NCBI GenBank assembly: GCA_013214965.1
Contig: JABSRU010000005.1
Span: forward strand, 1 to 64,000
Length of the DNA stretch: 64,000 nt
Direction of reading: 5' to 3'
Origin: Gammaproteobacteria bacterium
GTDB lineage: Bacteria; Pseudomonadota; Gammaproteobacteria; Enterobacterales; Psychrobiaceae
Shown here: positions 17,667-28,015 of the stretch, in pieces
Layout: every line of letters starts with the position of its first letter
Numbering within the stretch: the first letter of the stretch is position 1
The notes under the pieces: model-generated
What the model was told of the DNA's origin: nothing
The model's database searches: none
What the model saw: the letters and a program-made list of their open reading frames with translations, nothing else
Translations under genes and position numbers: made by a program

Positions 17667-20206
17667 CTACTGTTTAGTGCCATTGACTAATACTTTGGCA
17701 TTAATACTCTCTTCTTGACCTGTTGGGGTGTTGACCTTAACCATAAATTTGAAATCAGCATGGATAATTGGGTAAAGTTGCATGATATATTTATTACCCT
17801 CATCATCAGTTTCAATGAAATTTAACAGCCCATTAGCATCAACCTGCCAGGTAATTGTTGAGGTGAAGCTATTATCGCAACAAACCGAGGTACCAGTGCC
17901 ATCTTGATTAAAGACAATGGTGTATTTTTGACTGTTTTTGATGTCTATATCATCAAATATCCAAGTGCCGACGACAGCTTCTTTAGTAAAAGGCATGCCA
18001 TGGATCAAGGTGACCTGCTGCGTGTTACCGTCTTGATCTTTTAGGGTTACATTAAAGGCTTTATTCGGGTTGTCATTAAGTGCTGAGTTTTGCCATAGCG
18101 ATGACCATTGACTTAAGTCATCTTCAAAGATGGTATTGAGCCGTGCTTTAATGTAGTAGCTATCATTTAACTTAGGATCGTCAGTGCCTGTAATGACAGA
18201 ATATTCGAGCACACTGGTGACACCATTCGCGCTAGCCAAAGGTAACCAAAAACGACTGCGAGTGTGGCGACGATTGCTGCCATATAACTTAACCCAGCCA
18301 TCGACTAACTCCCAGTTTGAGTGTGGACCAAAATTAGCGATACAATCTTGGGTGTTATCAGTACATATATCGCGATAGTTTTTATCGGTAGCGGTGATGC
18401 GGGTCATCGTGCCGTCGGTCTTGAACCAATAACCATTAATATTGTTTGGTAATACCTTGCCATTTCTGTCAAAAGAGGATGCCAGCCAGCTAAGATTGCC
18501 AGGGGTTAAGTATGTTGGTAATTTGGTGACCAACGATGCATTAAATGTATCACTGCTACTACTCTGCTTGGCAATAGGTTTAACGAAGCGATGGACTAGT
18601 TGATCATCTTGATAATATTCAACAATGGTGGTGTAAAAAAATCCGTTATCTTGCACCGGAATATAACGGTAGCGATTTTTATCTTGGTTTAACTCAATCA
18701 CGCCATCAACTAACGACCAGCTGATATTTTCAGTGGCGAATTTTGTCGTGGTGCTGCCGTCATTATGTAATTGCACTAAATCATGAAAGTTCGCTTGATA
18801 TTGCTCACCATTAAGAAAATAATCGGCTACTGAATAGTAGATTGGCAATGCCCATGTACCAACTGCATCGGCTTGGGTTAGCGCAATGGTTTTTAATCCG
18901 GCGTTAAACAACACTGAGTTTGGTTGGTTGGTGGTTATTGTGGTTATTGCAGCGGCACCAGTCCAACCTTGAGCGCTCAGCCAGTTTGAATCGATTGAAT
19001 AGGTCGCGGTTCTACTGGCGATAACTTGACCGACATTATTGGCACTAGAGACTAGTTGAAAAGCGAGGCTGCTAGTTTTTACTTGCATGGTAAACGTTGC
19101 AGAAGGGATTTTTTTAGCTTGATGTTGCTCAATTAAAAAATCAATCAGAGATTTCTCAAAGCCTACTTCATTAACGAGATAATCATCATTGTAGATATTT
19201 TCACGGATATCCATGGTATGCGCTGTGAGCGCTAGCGTTAAGCTGTTATCTCTTAGTTGCCAAGTTAATTTGCTTGATTGATTTATCTCTAAAAATTGCT
19301 GACTATAAAAGCCCGTACCATCGGCATTTAAGCTTAAGCTATCACCGCTATATAAAGGCTGTCCTAGTTGGACTAATGGCGTGATGATACTACGGCCAAC
19401 AATCATCGAATTGACGATGCCAGGCATCACTTTGGGATCTTTTAAGGTCGCTGCGACGGCTTGAGCAAAGTCCGCTTTATATTTGTCGCTTTGCTGGCCA
19501 TTACTGTCAATGGCACCATTTTGGGTTAAATAGGTGATCACTATATTGACGGTCGACTTGGTTTTGTTGTTTAACAAGGTCAAGGTCGTTTGTCCTGCCT
19601 CAAGGGTATAATCGCTATGATCAACAATCAGTTTAATAAATGCCGCTAAATCGAGTAATTTATCACTACTTATCGCCATTTCTGTATCAGCTTGTTGTTG
19701 ATTAGTGGCTGGTGCTACCCCGTTATTTATTTCAACGCTAAGCAAATGTTTCGCCGTACTGAGGTGCGTGACATTGAGTCGTTGATTGGTGTCACTTTTT
19801 ATTTCACCATCGCTGGCTGACAAATAGAGAGCGTCGATGGTACTGACACTACTGACTAATTCTGCATGGGCTTGGTTATCTTTACCTTTGGCATTAATGA
19901 CGACCATTTCTTTGGTGGCTATTTGCTTTTCGGTTAAAGAGAGCGGTAAACGGTAACTGCCGTCGGCGTCGGCGGTGGTGGTAAATTTTCTCCTGCAATC
20001 GCTACTGTGATACTCGCGTTAGCAATAGGCGCATCGGTGATGACTCCCTCGAGAATTAACTGTTTTTTAATCGGAGCAGTAGGCTCTGGAGCTGGTGGCG
20101 TGGTCGACTCTGAAGACGAACCACCACAAGCGGTTAAATAAACGCTAAATAAGCCGAGGGCGAAAAGTCGCAGTTGGTTGCTGGATTTATGCTGATAATT
20201 ACACAT
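17667..20206 (-). pseudogene. large lipoprotein gene with a single frameshift
   Basis: From ATG 20206 (AAGGAATATAAC before it) the product has a lipoprotein signal ending LTAC-GGSSS, a Ser/Thr/Pro linker and a carboxypeptidase-regulatory-like domain beginning LILEGVITDAPIANASITVA. In this frame it runs into a stop at 19934-19936. In the other frame the expected continuation of that domain (TTTADADGSYRLPLSLTEKQ) follows directly and stays open for about 760 residues to 17667. Restoring one base in the AAAATTTACC stretch near 19980-19987 rejoins them into a protein of about 850 residues. The long part contains several repeated 'WQLRDNSLTL / WSLVDGVIEL / WELVDGWVKL' units. It is converging on the CHAT operon. 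It is either a recent pseudogene, a sequencing slip, or a phase-variable gene; the short base run makes the last less likely. Confidence 0.82.
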
Positions 20207-20293
20207 GTTATATTCCTTCATTATTATAGAGCACACTTGATGTTGCTCAGTGATCAATGAAGGTAGTGATGTCAGGGTTTTGATTCTCTCACT

Positions 20294-20317
20294 TTAATGC
20301 AAAAAAAATGACCCGAA
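20294..20317 (-). terminator. terminator of the aroQ-accBC-prmA run
   Basis: AAAAATGACC (20294-20303) and GGTCATTTTT (20308-20317) form a 10-bp stem with a tetraloop (TTCG on the transcribed strand), followed by a T-run downstream of prmA on the minus strand. Confidence 0.85.
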
Positions 20318-20344
20318 GGTCATTTTTAAAGCTGAAGATAAAGA

Positions 20345-21226
20345 TTAACGTTTAATGCCGTTTAATCTAATCCATTCATCTTGCTCGGTTGCCGGTGCCA
20401 TGTCGAACCATTGACTGTAAACGTTTAGTAATCGGTCCGCTTGCGAGGGGAGTAGCCCCGATAAGGCTAATGGTCCGCCAGTCTTTACTAACCCTTGCAT
20501 CAATGGTGCAAGTTCTTCTAGAGGTCCGGCTAAGATATTGGCGACTAACACATCGCCGAGAATATCGTCGGGTTGATCCTGTGGCAAATACAGCTCAATT
20601 AAGCCCTCAACACCATTACGTCTGGCATTCTCTTTACTGGCAATAATTGCTTGGGGATCAATATCGATACCGACAACGCGCTTGGCACCCAGTTTTAAGG
20701 CGGCAATAGCTAAAATGCCAGAACCACAACCAAAATCAACCACAGTTTTATCGGTTAAATCGAGGCCATCTAACCATGTTAAGCATAGTGCTGTGGTTGG
20801 GTGGGTGCCGGTACCAAACGCTAAGCCAGGATCAAGCATCACGTTAACGGCCGTTGGGTCTGGCACATCGCGCCAGCTTGGACAAATCCACAGTCGCTTA
20901 CCAAATTTCATTGGGTGAAATTGATCCATCCATTCACGCACCCAGTCTTTGTCTTCGAGTGGTTCAATTTTGTGTGCAAAATCGGCACCTAACTCTGGCT
21001 GCGCCTTTAAAAAATTAAGCACTACCGTCATGTCTTGTTCGCCTTCGTAAAGAGCAACAATATCCGTTTCGCCCCACAGGCGAGTTTCACCGGGTAGGGG
21101 TTCAAACACTGGGTTGTCTTTTGCGTCTAAGAAAGTAACGGATAAGGCGCCGCTGTCGCTAAGAATATCACCGAGATGTTCGGCGGTATCGGCAGTAGCA
21201 TTTAATTTAAGTTGGATCCAAGGCAT
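20345..21226 (-). CDS. prmA: ribosomal protein L11 methyltransferase
   Basis: This 293-residue SAM-dependent enzyme trimethylates ribosomal protein L11. The N-terminal L11-recognition domain begins [20 protein letters not shown] and the methyltransferase domain has the classic GTGTHPTT loop, [20 protein letters not shown] (SAM binding) and VANILAGPL motifs. Length and sequence are typical. It is downstream of accC, separated by a terminator. In related genomes dusB-fis follows immediately; here those genes lie 9.8 kb away beyond the accessory block. Confidence 0.98.
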   Translation of the reverse strand: MPWIQLKLNATADTAEHLGDILSDSGALSVTFLDAKDNPVFEPLPGETRLWGETDIVALYEGEQDMTVVLNFLKAQPELGADFAHKIEPLEDKDWVREWMDQFHPMKFGKRLWICPSWRDVPDPTAVNVMLDPGLAFGTGTHPTTALCLTWLDGLDLTDKTVVDFGCGSGILAIAALKLGAKRVVGIDIDPQAIIASKENARRNGVEGLIELYLPQDQPDDILGDVLVANILAGPLEELAPLMQGLVKTGGPLALSGLLPSQADRLLNVYSQWFDMAPATEQDEWIRLNGIKR

Positions 21227-21293
21227 GAGCGATCTTTTAGGTTGGCTATTATTGTGGGAGATTATACCGTAAAGCCACTATTTTAGGCATAAA

Positions 21294-21317
21294 AAAACCA
21301 GCACAACGGCTGGTTTT
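21294..21317 (-). terminator. terminator after accC
   Basis: AAAACCAGC (21294-21302) pairs with GCTGGTTTT (21309-21317) around a 6-nt loop, followed by a T-run on the minus strand. It separates the accBC unit from prmA. Confidence 0.8.
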
Positions 21318-21337
21318 AAACATTGAGGGTTATTTGA

Positions 21338-22681
21338 CTAACTCATGCCAAGTTTTTTCTCAAGGTAGTGTATGTTAGCGCCACCATTTTGGAAGTTTTC
21401 GTCTTCCATGATGCTTTGTTGTAAAGGAGTATTGGTTTTTATCCCTTCAACCACTAATTCACTTAAGGCATTACGCATTCTAGCAATCGCGATACCACGG
21501 TTTTCACCGTAAGTAATTAGCTTGCCAATCATTGAATCATAATGAGGCGGTACTTTGTAGCCAGCATAAATATGAGAATCCCAACGAATACCTAAACCAC
21601 CAGGAGCATGGAAGCGCTTAATTTCACCCGGGGAAGGGATGAAAGAAACAGGATCTTCAGCATTTATACGACACTCAATCGCATGGCCACGAATTTTGAC
21701 TTCATCTTGAGTGATCGACAATGGCTGACCCGCGGCAATACGCAATTGCTCTTTGATTAAATCAACGCCGGTAATCATCTCGGTAACACAATGCTCAACT
21801 TGAATACGGGTGTTCATTTCAATGAAGTAGAACTCGCCGTTTTCATAGAGAAACTCGAAGGTACCAGCGCCACGATAGCCGATATCAATACAAGCTTTAG
21901 CACAACGCTCACCAATGAAGCGACGAATCTCTTCAGTAATGCCCGGTGCTGGAGCTTCTTCAACTACTTTCTGGTGACGACGTTGCATCGAACAGTCACG
22001 CTCACCTAAGTGAATAGCATGACCTTGACCATCGGCTAATACTTGAACCTCGATATGACGAGGATTCTCAAGAAATTTTTCCATGTATAGCGCATCGTTG
22101 TTAAAACAAGCTTTTGCTTCTGCTTTAGTTATCGCAATAATTTCGACCAGTTCGCCTTCGTTACGCACTACGCGCATACCACGACCACCGCCGCCGCCAG
22201 AGGCTTTGACGATAACAGGATAACCGATTCGCTTAGCGATTTTTTTATTGAGATCATGATCCGGTCCAAGTAGACCATCAGAGCCCGGTACGGTTGGTAC
22301 ACCGGCTTTTTTCATCGATTCAATCGCTGATACTTTATCGCCCATTAAGCGAATAACATCAGGTGTTGGACCTATAAAAATAAAGCCTGATTGTTCAATT
22401 TGTTCGGCAAAGTCAGCGTTTTCCGCTAAGAAGCCATAACCTGGGTGAATAGCAACAGCACCTGATACTTCAGCAGCACTGATAATCGCTGGAATATTGA
22501 GGTAGCTGTCGGTGGCTGATGGTGGACCAATACAAATGGTTTCATCGGCTAGTAATACATGTTTTAAATCGCGATCTGCAGTTGAATGAATCGCAACTGT
22601 TTTAATACCCATTTCTTTACAAGCACGTAAAATACGTAGGGCAATTTCGCCTCGATTGGCGATAACAACTTTATCTAACAT
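21338..22681 (-). CDS. accC: acetyl-CoA carboxylase, biotin carboxylase subunit
   Basis: The 447-residue ATP-grasp enzyme carboxylates biotin carried on AccB, the first step of malonyl-CoA and fatty-acid synthesis. Visible signatures are [20 protein letters not shown] at the N-terminus, the glycine-rich ATP lid [14 protein letters not shown], the [23 protein letters not shown] block, the metal/bicarbonate site [17 protein letters not shown] with the catalytic EMNxRxQVEH pattern. It is cotranscribed with accB, 11 nt upstream. Confidence 0.98.
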   Translation of the reverse strand: MLDKVVIANRGEIALRILRACKEMGIKTVAIHSTADRDLKHVLLADETICIGPPSATDSYLNIPAIISAAEVSGAVAIHPGYGFLAENADFAEQIEQSGFIFIGPTPDVIRLMGDKVSAIESMKKAGVPTVPGSDGLLGPDHDLNKKIAKRIGYPVIVKASGGGGGRGMRVVRNEGELVEIIAITKAEAKACFNNDALYMEKFLENPRHIEVQVLADGQGHAIHLGERDCSMQRRHQKVVEEAPAPGITEEIRRFIGERCAKACIDIGYRGAGTFEFLYENGEFYFIEMNTRIQVEHCVTEMITGVDLIKEQLRIAAGQPLSITQDEVKIRGHAIECRINAEDPVSFIPSPGEIKRFHAPGGLGIRWDSHIYAGYKVPPHYDSMIGKLITYGENRGIAIARMRNALSELVVEGIKTNTPLQQSIMEDENFQNGGANIHYLEKKLGMS

Positions 22682-22692
22682 AATGGTTGCCC

Positions 22693-23133
22693 TTATTCGA
22701 TGATAACTAGAACCTGATCAAACTCAACGGCCGCACCGTCATCAACTTCAATCGCGACAACAGTACCCGCTTTATCAGATTCGATTTGATTCATCATTTT
22801 CATCGCTTCAACGATACAAAGTGTGTCACCGATTTTTACTTTGCTGCCAACTTCAACAAATGGCTTAGCATCTGGTGATGAAGCGCGATAGAAAGAACCA
22901 ACCATCGGTGATTTAACTTGATGACCGGCAACAACAGCTGGTGTTGTGTCAGCAACAGGAGCAGCTACAGCAGCAACTGGAGCGGCCATAGCAACAGGAG
23001 CGGCTACGGCAACGGCGGCAATAGGAGCTGCACGGCTGATGCGTACTGATTCTTCACCTTCTGAAATTTCTAATTCAGTGATGCCAGATTCTTCTACTAA
23101 TTCAATTAATTTTTTTATCTTACGAATATCCAT
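22693..23133 (-). CDS. accB: biotin carboxyl carrier protein of acetyl-CoA carboxylase
   Basis: The 146-residue protein has the N-terminal [20 protein letters not shown] domain, a long Ala/Pro/Val linker (residues ~35-65), and the C-terminal biotinyl domain with the biotin-acceptor lysine in VEAMKMMN. It carries the carboxyl group between biotin carboxylase and carboxyltransferase in the cytoplasm. It sits between aroQ (13 nt upstream) and accC in the standard order. Confidence 0.98.
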   Translation of the reverse strand: MDIRKIKKLIELVEESGITELEISEGEESVRISRAAPIAAVAVAAPVAMAAPVAAVAAPVADTTPAVVAGHQVKSPMVGSFYRASSPDAKPFVEVGSKVKIGDTLCIVEAMKMMNQIESDKAGTVVAIEVDDGAAVEFDQVLVIIE

Positions 23134-23146
23134 ATGAATTCTCTTT

Positions 23147-23599
23147 TTAATCAGTTTGGGGCTGTGACAATTGTGTCACAGCCGAATGTAAGGCGTATTC
23201 ATAGCCCGCTGCGCCTAAGCCACATATCACACCGACGGCAATGTCGGAGAAATATGAATGGTGGCGAAACGATTCACGGCGATGAACATTAGATAAATGA
23301 ACTTCTATAAAAGGAATATTTACTGACAAGATAGCATCTCTAAGCGCCACACTGGTATGCGTAAAAGCAGCAGGATTTATAATAATAAAATCCGCATCAC
23401 ATTGGTGAATAGCATCGATCAGTTCAAATTCTGCATTCGACTGAATATGGGATAGCGAAACCCCATGTTCTGTCGCTTTATTGGTTAAGTTGTCGACTAT
23501 CTGAGCTAAAGTCTGCTGACCATAGTGTCCAGGTTCGCGTTTACCTAGCATATTTAAATTTGGACCGTTTATCAATAGTATGTGCTTATTTTTACGCAT
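23147..23599 (-). CDS. aroQ: type II 3-dehydroquinate dehydratase
   Basis: At 150 residues this is a standard dodecameric type II enzyme, converting 3-dehydroquinate to 3-dehydroshikimate in the shikimate pathway. Signatures are [21 protein letters not shown] with the catalytic tyrosine and arginine, [51 protein letters not shown]. It leads the aroQ-accB-accC run, whose promoter should lie in the ~200 bp upstream. Confidence 0.98.
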   Translation of the reverse strand: MRKNKHILLINGPNLNMLGKREPGHYGQQTLAQIVDNLTNKATEHGVSLSHIQSNAEFELIDAIHQCDADFIIINPAAFTHTSVALRDAILSVNIPFIEVHLSNVHRRESFRHHSYFSDIAVGVICGLGAAGYEYALHSAVTQLSQPQTD

Positions 23600-23801
23600 C
23601 TTGCCGATATCCTCTGAGTATATCTGTTAACGTGTTTTTTTGTTAAAATTTCAGTCTAACTGGCTTGGGAATTGCTAGCAAGCATCAGATATTACTTTAT
23701 CACAGCACATTATATACAAATACTAACATTTAGCAGCCATATACTGGTCTTATCACCTAAGTTGTCTCGATTAAGGCTAGCACAAACAAATGAATCAGCG
23801 C

Positions 23802-24110
23802 TTAAGAAACCATATTCATAAAGGTGAAGTAGCCAGTAAAACCACTGGCAATCAAAATTAAGACATTAACTAAACGAAACGTTTTCCGAAGAGAGGGCTT
23901 AGCTTGGCTTTTGACACTGGCCAAAATCCCTAGAGCAGAAACCATCATCATACCTTCGGCTAAGGTAAAGCTGATGGCATAGGCGACAGCGGCATCGCCT
24001 CCAAGTTGGTATGTTAGGGCTAGGTTGATCAGTATTGTGACGATAATGGCGGCGATACTAGGAAGAAGGCATAAAGCTAACCAGGCTTTATTGACTAATG
24101 GTGAGGTCAT
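23802..24110 (-). CDS. small membrane protein, unknown
   Basis: The 102-residue protein has three predicted membrane helices (about residues 9-33, 40-64 and 80-99) with a basic loop (KSQAKPSLRKTFR) between helices two and three. No family is recognised. It follows the histidine kinase gene by 84 nt on the same strand and could be the last gene of that unit, although the gap contains no clear ribosome binding site beyond a weak purine run (CCTAT on the plus strand). Confidence 0.5.
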   Translation of the reverse strand: MTSPLVNKAWLALCLLPSIAAIIVTILINLALTYQLGGDAAVAYAISFTLAEGMMMVSALGILASVKSQAKPSLRKTFRLVNVLILIASGFTGYFTFMNMVS

Positions 24111-24193
24111 AGGAAATAGGCTCTGTTAATTTTTTCTATAGCTAAACATAGTTTTTAGTCATGAACCTTGATTTTAGATAGCTTTGGTAAAAA

Positions 24194-25537
24194 TTAATAA
24201 TGTTGTTTAGGAAACGAAACGATAAATTTAGCTCCTAACATACTTGATTCTTCAATGGTTAATGTACCCTGATAACTCGCGACAATATCAACCACCACAG
24301 CCATCCCAATGCCTTGACCTTGTTCTTGAGTGTCGAGACGAGCCCCGCGTTTAATAATTTCACCGCGTTCTTGTTCGTCAATACCGATACCGTTATCTTC
24401 AACAATCAACTCGATATATCCGCTAGGTTCATTGACGGTTATTTTGACCTCACCGGCACCATATTTATAGGCGTTATCCATTAAATTGCCGATCAACTCC
24501 ATGAGATCACCCTGATCCCCTTGGAAAAAACTGGTTTGTTTAATCCTCACTTCACACATCACTGCTTTAGCGTGATAAACCTTATCTAATGCATTTTTTA
24601 TTTGCATCGTGTGTTCAAGGATATTAACTCGGGTGATGCCGGTGACTTGTTGTGAGACCACAGCTCGCTGGAGCTGATAGCGGACAATTTGATCCATCCG
24701 TTGAGTTTGTTGTTTGGTTATCTCGACTAAGTCGCTGCTATTGTCGTTGGCTGCATTACTGAGCACCGCTAAGGGAGTTTTTAATGAGTGGGCCAGATCG
24801 CCCAAGCGTTGGTGATAGCGTTCGCGTTGTTTGCGTTCACTATCAATTAAGCGATTGAGATTGCCGGTTAAGCGACTTAATTCATTTGGGTAATCGCTAC
24901 TTAAGGCGTCGATATAGCCATCTTCAATTTTCTTTAGTTCACCAGCAAGATGTTGCAGGGGCTTTAATCCTCGACTTAATAAAACATGTTGAGCAGCCAG
25001 CAATGCTAATGCTACGCCGCCGAACCACAACCATAAGGTTGTTCTAAAACTATGGCGGGAGGCTTTGTAGGGCGCATTATCTTCCATTACTACAAAGGTA
25101 TATCGATAATCTTTACCACCACTTTCTTCTACGGTGCCATAGGTTGCGACAAACAACTCGATGCCGAGGTGGCTATTGTCAACTCGAAAGGCACGATGGC
25201 CAGGTTTTTGAGGATAAGCGGTGACGGCTGAGATATCTAGTGCTGATTTTGAACGCCATAGCTCAACACCGGCTCGATTTAATACATAGCCATATAACCC
25301 TGAGCTGACTTGATTAAAACGCGGTTCTTGTTGATATTCAGGAATGACTAAATTTTTGTCTTTTTGCTCTGAGCTAGAGATTAACCCTAAAATATGAAGT
25401 TGGAGTTTCTCTTCGGTGGATGAACGAACTGCACTACTATAAGCTGAATCAAGTACCGCGGCAGTGATACTAAAAAATACTAATGACAACAAGCTCGCGA
25501 TGATTAGAATGCGAGCTCGTAGTGAATATTGATTCAA
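24194..25537 (-). CDS. PhoQ-like sensor histidine kinase
   Basis: The 447-residue inner-membrane kinase has a first membrane helix at residues ~9-28, a periplasmic sensor (~30-165), a second helix (~167-187), a HAMP-like linker, the phosphoacceptor box LAHSLKTPLAVLSNA (histidine near 249), and an ATPase domain with NLMDNAYKYG, DNGIGI and GQGIGMAVV. Sequence and gene order resemble PhoQ, which senses low Mg2+, acid pH or cationic peptides. The symbol is withheld because the sensor domain's specificity cannot be read. It lies 22 nt after its regulator. Confidence 0.9.
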   Translation of the reverse strand: MNQYSLRARILIIASLLSLVFFSITAAVLDSAYSSAVRSSTEEKLQLHILGLISSSEQKDKNLVIPEYQQEPRFNQVSSGLYGYVLNRAGVELWRSKSALDISAVTAYPQKPGHRAFRVDNSHLGIELFVATYGTVEESGGKDYRYTFVVMEDNAPYKASRHSFRTTLWLWFGGVALALLAAQHVLLSRGLKPLQHLAGELKKIEDGYIDALSSDYPNELSRLTGNLNRLIDSERKQRERYHQRLGDLAHSLKTPLAVLSNAANDNSSDLVEITKQQTQRMDQIVRYQLQRAVVSQQVTGITRVNILEHTMQIKNALDKVYHAKAVMCEVRIKQTSFFQGDQGDLMELIGNLMDNAYKYGAGEVKITVNEPSGYIELIVEDNGIGIDEQERGEIIKRGARLDTQEQGQGIGMAVVVDIVASYQGTLTIEESSMLGAKFIVSFPKQHY

Positions 25538-25559
25538 CGTTAATTCTCAGTGATGCTGT

Positions 25560-26243
25560 TTAACTATTGGCTAACGCAGGACTAATGCGATAACCACGAC
25601 CACGTAAGGTTTCAATTGGTTCAAGGGTGCCATCTGGGTCAAGCTTTTTACGGAGGCGCCTGATGAATACTTCGATGACGTTTGAATCTCGATCGTAATC
25701 TTGATCGTAAATGTGTTCGGTTAAAATCGTTTTAGAGACCACTTGATGAGGATGGGTGAGTAGATATTCAATGACCTTATATTCGTAGGCCGTTAACTCG
25801 ACATCTTTATCATCCACTGACACCGATTGTGCATTGAGATCTAGTGTAATAGGGCCAAAGGTTTGCGTCGCAGAGGCCATGCCAACACTACGGCGTAATA
25901 GCGCTTTAATTCGAGCGCTTAATTCGTCCATTTCAAAGGGCTTGGTCAAATAGTCGTCGGCACCGGAGTCTAGGCCAAGAACTTTCTCTTGCCATTGATC
26001 ACGGGCGGTTAAAATAATAATGGGAAAATTTTTGTCTTGCTCTCTCAGCTGTTTAATAACCTCAATACCATCGATTTTAGGGAGTCCTAAATCGATAATT
26101 GCTAAATCATATGGAAATTCAGTTCCTTGAAATAAGCCATCTTCGCCATCGGTTGCACTATCAACCGCATAACCTTGTTTGGTTAAGCTTTTGTTAAGTT
26201 GTTCCAGTAGTTGTGGTTCATCTTCAATGATTAAAATTCTCAT
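25560..26243 (-). CDS. PhoP-like OmpR-family response regulator
   Basis: The 227-residue regulator has a receiver domain (MRILIIEDEPQLLEQL, phosphoacceptor D51 in LAIIDLGLPKIDG, ILTAR, and DDYLTKPFEMDEL) and an OmpR-type winged-helix DNA-binding domain (LTAYEYKVIEYLLTHPHQVV, SNVIEVFIRRLRKKLD, LRGRGYRI). It is encoded between the PepSY protein and the kinase and should control this operon and other promoters once phosphorylated by the kinase. Confidence 0.95.
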   Translation of the reverse strand: MRILIIEDEPQLLEQLNKSLTKQGYAVDSATDGEDGLFQGTEFPYDLAIIDLGLPKIDGIEVIKQLREQDKNFPIIILTARDQWQEKVLGLDSGADDYLTKPFEMDELSARIKALLRRSVGMASATQTFGPITLDLNAQSVSVDDKDVELTAYEYKVIEYLLTHPHQVVSKTILTEHIYDQDYDRDSNVIEVFIRRLRKKLDPDGTLEPIETLRGRGYRISPALANS

Positions 26244-26258
26244 TTTTGTCCTTTGAGG

Positions 26259-26531
26259 TTATGGAGCACGATCCGAAATTTCACCATTTTTACTATTAAT
26301 ATAGACAGTTTTTATTCTACCATTATCGAGTAATAATTTAATTTTAAAATGTTTTATTCCGGCTTTATTAATTGTTTTTATCGCAAGAACTTTAGCATGG
26401 TACTTTGACTTTGCAGCTTGAGATGCCTCTCGTTCATTCACGGCTGCAAATGCAATCGTTGGAAATAAGATTAAACTAACAAAAATAGTTAGAATAAATT
26501 TTTGAAATGCCATATTTCTCTCAGTACTCAA
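26259..26531 (-). CDS. small exported PepSY-domain protein
   Basis: The 90-residue protein has a signal peptide (residues ~1-29, ending TIAFAAV) and a single PepSY domain (REASQAAKSKYHAKVLAIKT...KIKLLLDNGRIKTVYINSKN). PepSY domains often inhibit proteases or act as small periplasmic regulators. It is the promoter-proximal gene of the two-component operon (16 nt before the regulator). This position fits a periplasmic modulator of the kinase, which is inference. Confidence 0.85.
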   Translation of the reverse strand: MSTERNMAFQKFILTIFVSLILFPTIAFAAVNEREASQAAKSKYHAKVLAIKTINKAGIKHFKIKLLLDNGRIKTVYINSKNGEISDRAP

Positions 26532-26798
26532 ATTTAATTAAAGACTTTATAAAGATCAATATATCTTTATTCTCATTCCTAGAGTATGTACATTGAATCA
26601 GTAAATGATTCTATTCCTTTAAAGTTAGGTTACAGTATATATTGCAATCAACAAAGGTTATTTAATTCTAAATCAAAGTTTTGATACTCTAAAGTTAAAT
26701 CCGGTAACTCACTGCAAAAAACGGGTTCGTGATTATACTTGCTATTGAATGTAACGCTATTATATCGATTGCTTTCTGAACTTTTGCTGAACTTAATG

Positions 26799-28007
26799 TC
26801 AGAAAAAAGTACTGGACTTTAGCACAGATCTAATGAAATTGTCGACCTCTTCAATCGTATTATACGGTGCGAACGCTGCGCGAACCGTGCCCGGTAAGCT
26901 TAGATGCTCCATTAATGGCATTGCACAGTGATGGCCTGCACGCACTGCAATATTTTGTTGATCAAGCAGAGTCGCAATATCCGATGGATGTTCTGACGCA
27001 AAAATAAAACTAATAATGCTTAATTTATTACTAATATCGCCAATAATTGACAACCCTTCAATTTTTAACAATTCCTTGCGGGCATATTGCATTAATTGAT
27101 ATTCATAATCAGCTAGGGCATGACGGTCGAATTGATTGAGAAATCGAATCGCGGCAGCTAGGCCAAGCACCCCACTAATATTTGGAGTGCCGGGCTCAAA
27201 CTTAAAGGGGAGTTGATTGAAAGTCGTACCACTAAAACTAACGCGTTTTATCATTTCGCCACCGCCTTGCCAAGGTGGCATCGCCTCTAGGATCTCTTGC
27301 TTACCATAAAGAACGCCGATACCGGTTGGACCATAAAGCTTGTGCCCTGAAAAAGCATAAAAATCACAATCAAGTTCAATCACATTAACTTCCAAATGTG
27401 CAATAGCTTGTGCACCATCAATCACGGTAATGGCACCGACTTGTTTGGCCATCGCAATGATTTTTTCGATCGGGTTAATGATCCCTGTGACATTAGAAGC
27501 ATGAGCTATGGCGACTATTTTGGTATTTTGATCAATGATGGTTGTTGCTTGGCTTAAATCAAATTCAATACTTGGTGTTAAGGAAATCACTCTTAATTCT
27601 GCACCAGTTTGTTGTGCTAATAGTTGCCATGGCACAATGTTGGCGTGATGCTCACTCATTGAAACAACAATATTTTCACCGGGTTTTAACTGATTGCGAC
27701 CGTAGCTTTGGGCAATTAAATTAATCGCTTCGGTGGTGCCCTTAGTAAAGATAATCTCTTTACTGCTACGGGCATGAATAAACTTAGTGACCGTACTACG
27801 AGCGAGTTCAAACTGTGCCGTTGCCCGTGCACTTAATTGATGAGCTGCGCGATGGACATTTGCGTTATTTTTAGTATAAAACTCACTAATTGCATCGATA
27901 ACTTGCTGCGGCTTTTGAGTGGTCGCAGCACTGTCGAGGTAGATCTGTTGACTCTGTTCGATCAATGGGAAATGACGACGAAAATCTTGAACCTTCAACA
28001 TCCTCAT
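26799..28007 (-). CDS. cysteine desulfurase, SufS/CsdA class
   Basis: The 402-residue PLP enzyme removes sulfur from cysteine for iron-sulfur cluster or other thio-cofactor assembly. Visible are IYLDSAATTQKPQQVIDAI, the PLP pocket (MSEHHANIVPW), the Schiff-base lysine in DFYAFSGHKLYGPTGIG and the active-site cysteine in VRAGHHCAMPLM. No suf partner genes are adjacent, so it may be a stand-alone SufS/CsdA paralogue. It starts 8 nt after uvrA's stop and is preceded by AAAAGGAAAC, so it may be cotranscribed with uvrA. Confidence 0.92.
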   Translation of the reverse strand: MRMLKVQDFRRHFPLIEQSQQIYLDSAATTQKPQQVIDAISEFYTKNNANVHRAAHQLSARATAQFELARSTVTKFIHARSSKEIIFTKGTTEAINLIAQSYGRNQLKPGENIVVSMSEHHANIVPWQLLAQQTGAELRVISLTPSIEFDLSQATTIIDQNTKIVAIAHASNVTGIINPIEKIIAMAKQVGAITVIDGAQAIAHLEVNVIELDCDFYAFSGHKLYGPTGIGVLYGKQEILEAMPPWQGGGEMIKRVSFSGTTFNQLPFKFEPGTPNISGVLGLAAAIRFLNQFDRHALADYEYQLMQYARKELLKIEGLSIIGDISNKLSIISFIFASEHPSDIATLLDQQNIAVRAGHHCAMPLMEHLSLPGTVRAAFAPYNTIEEVDNFIRSVLKSSTFF

Positions 28008-28015
28008 GTTTCCTT

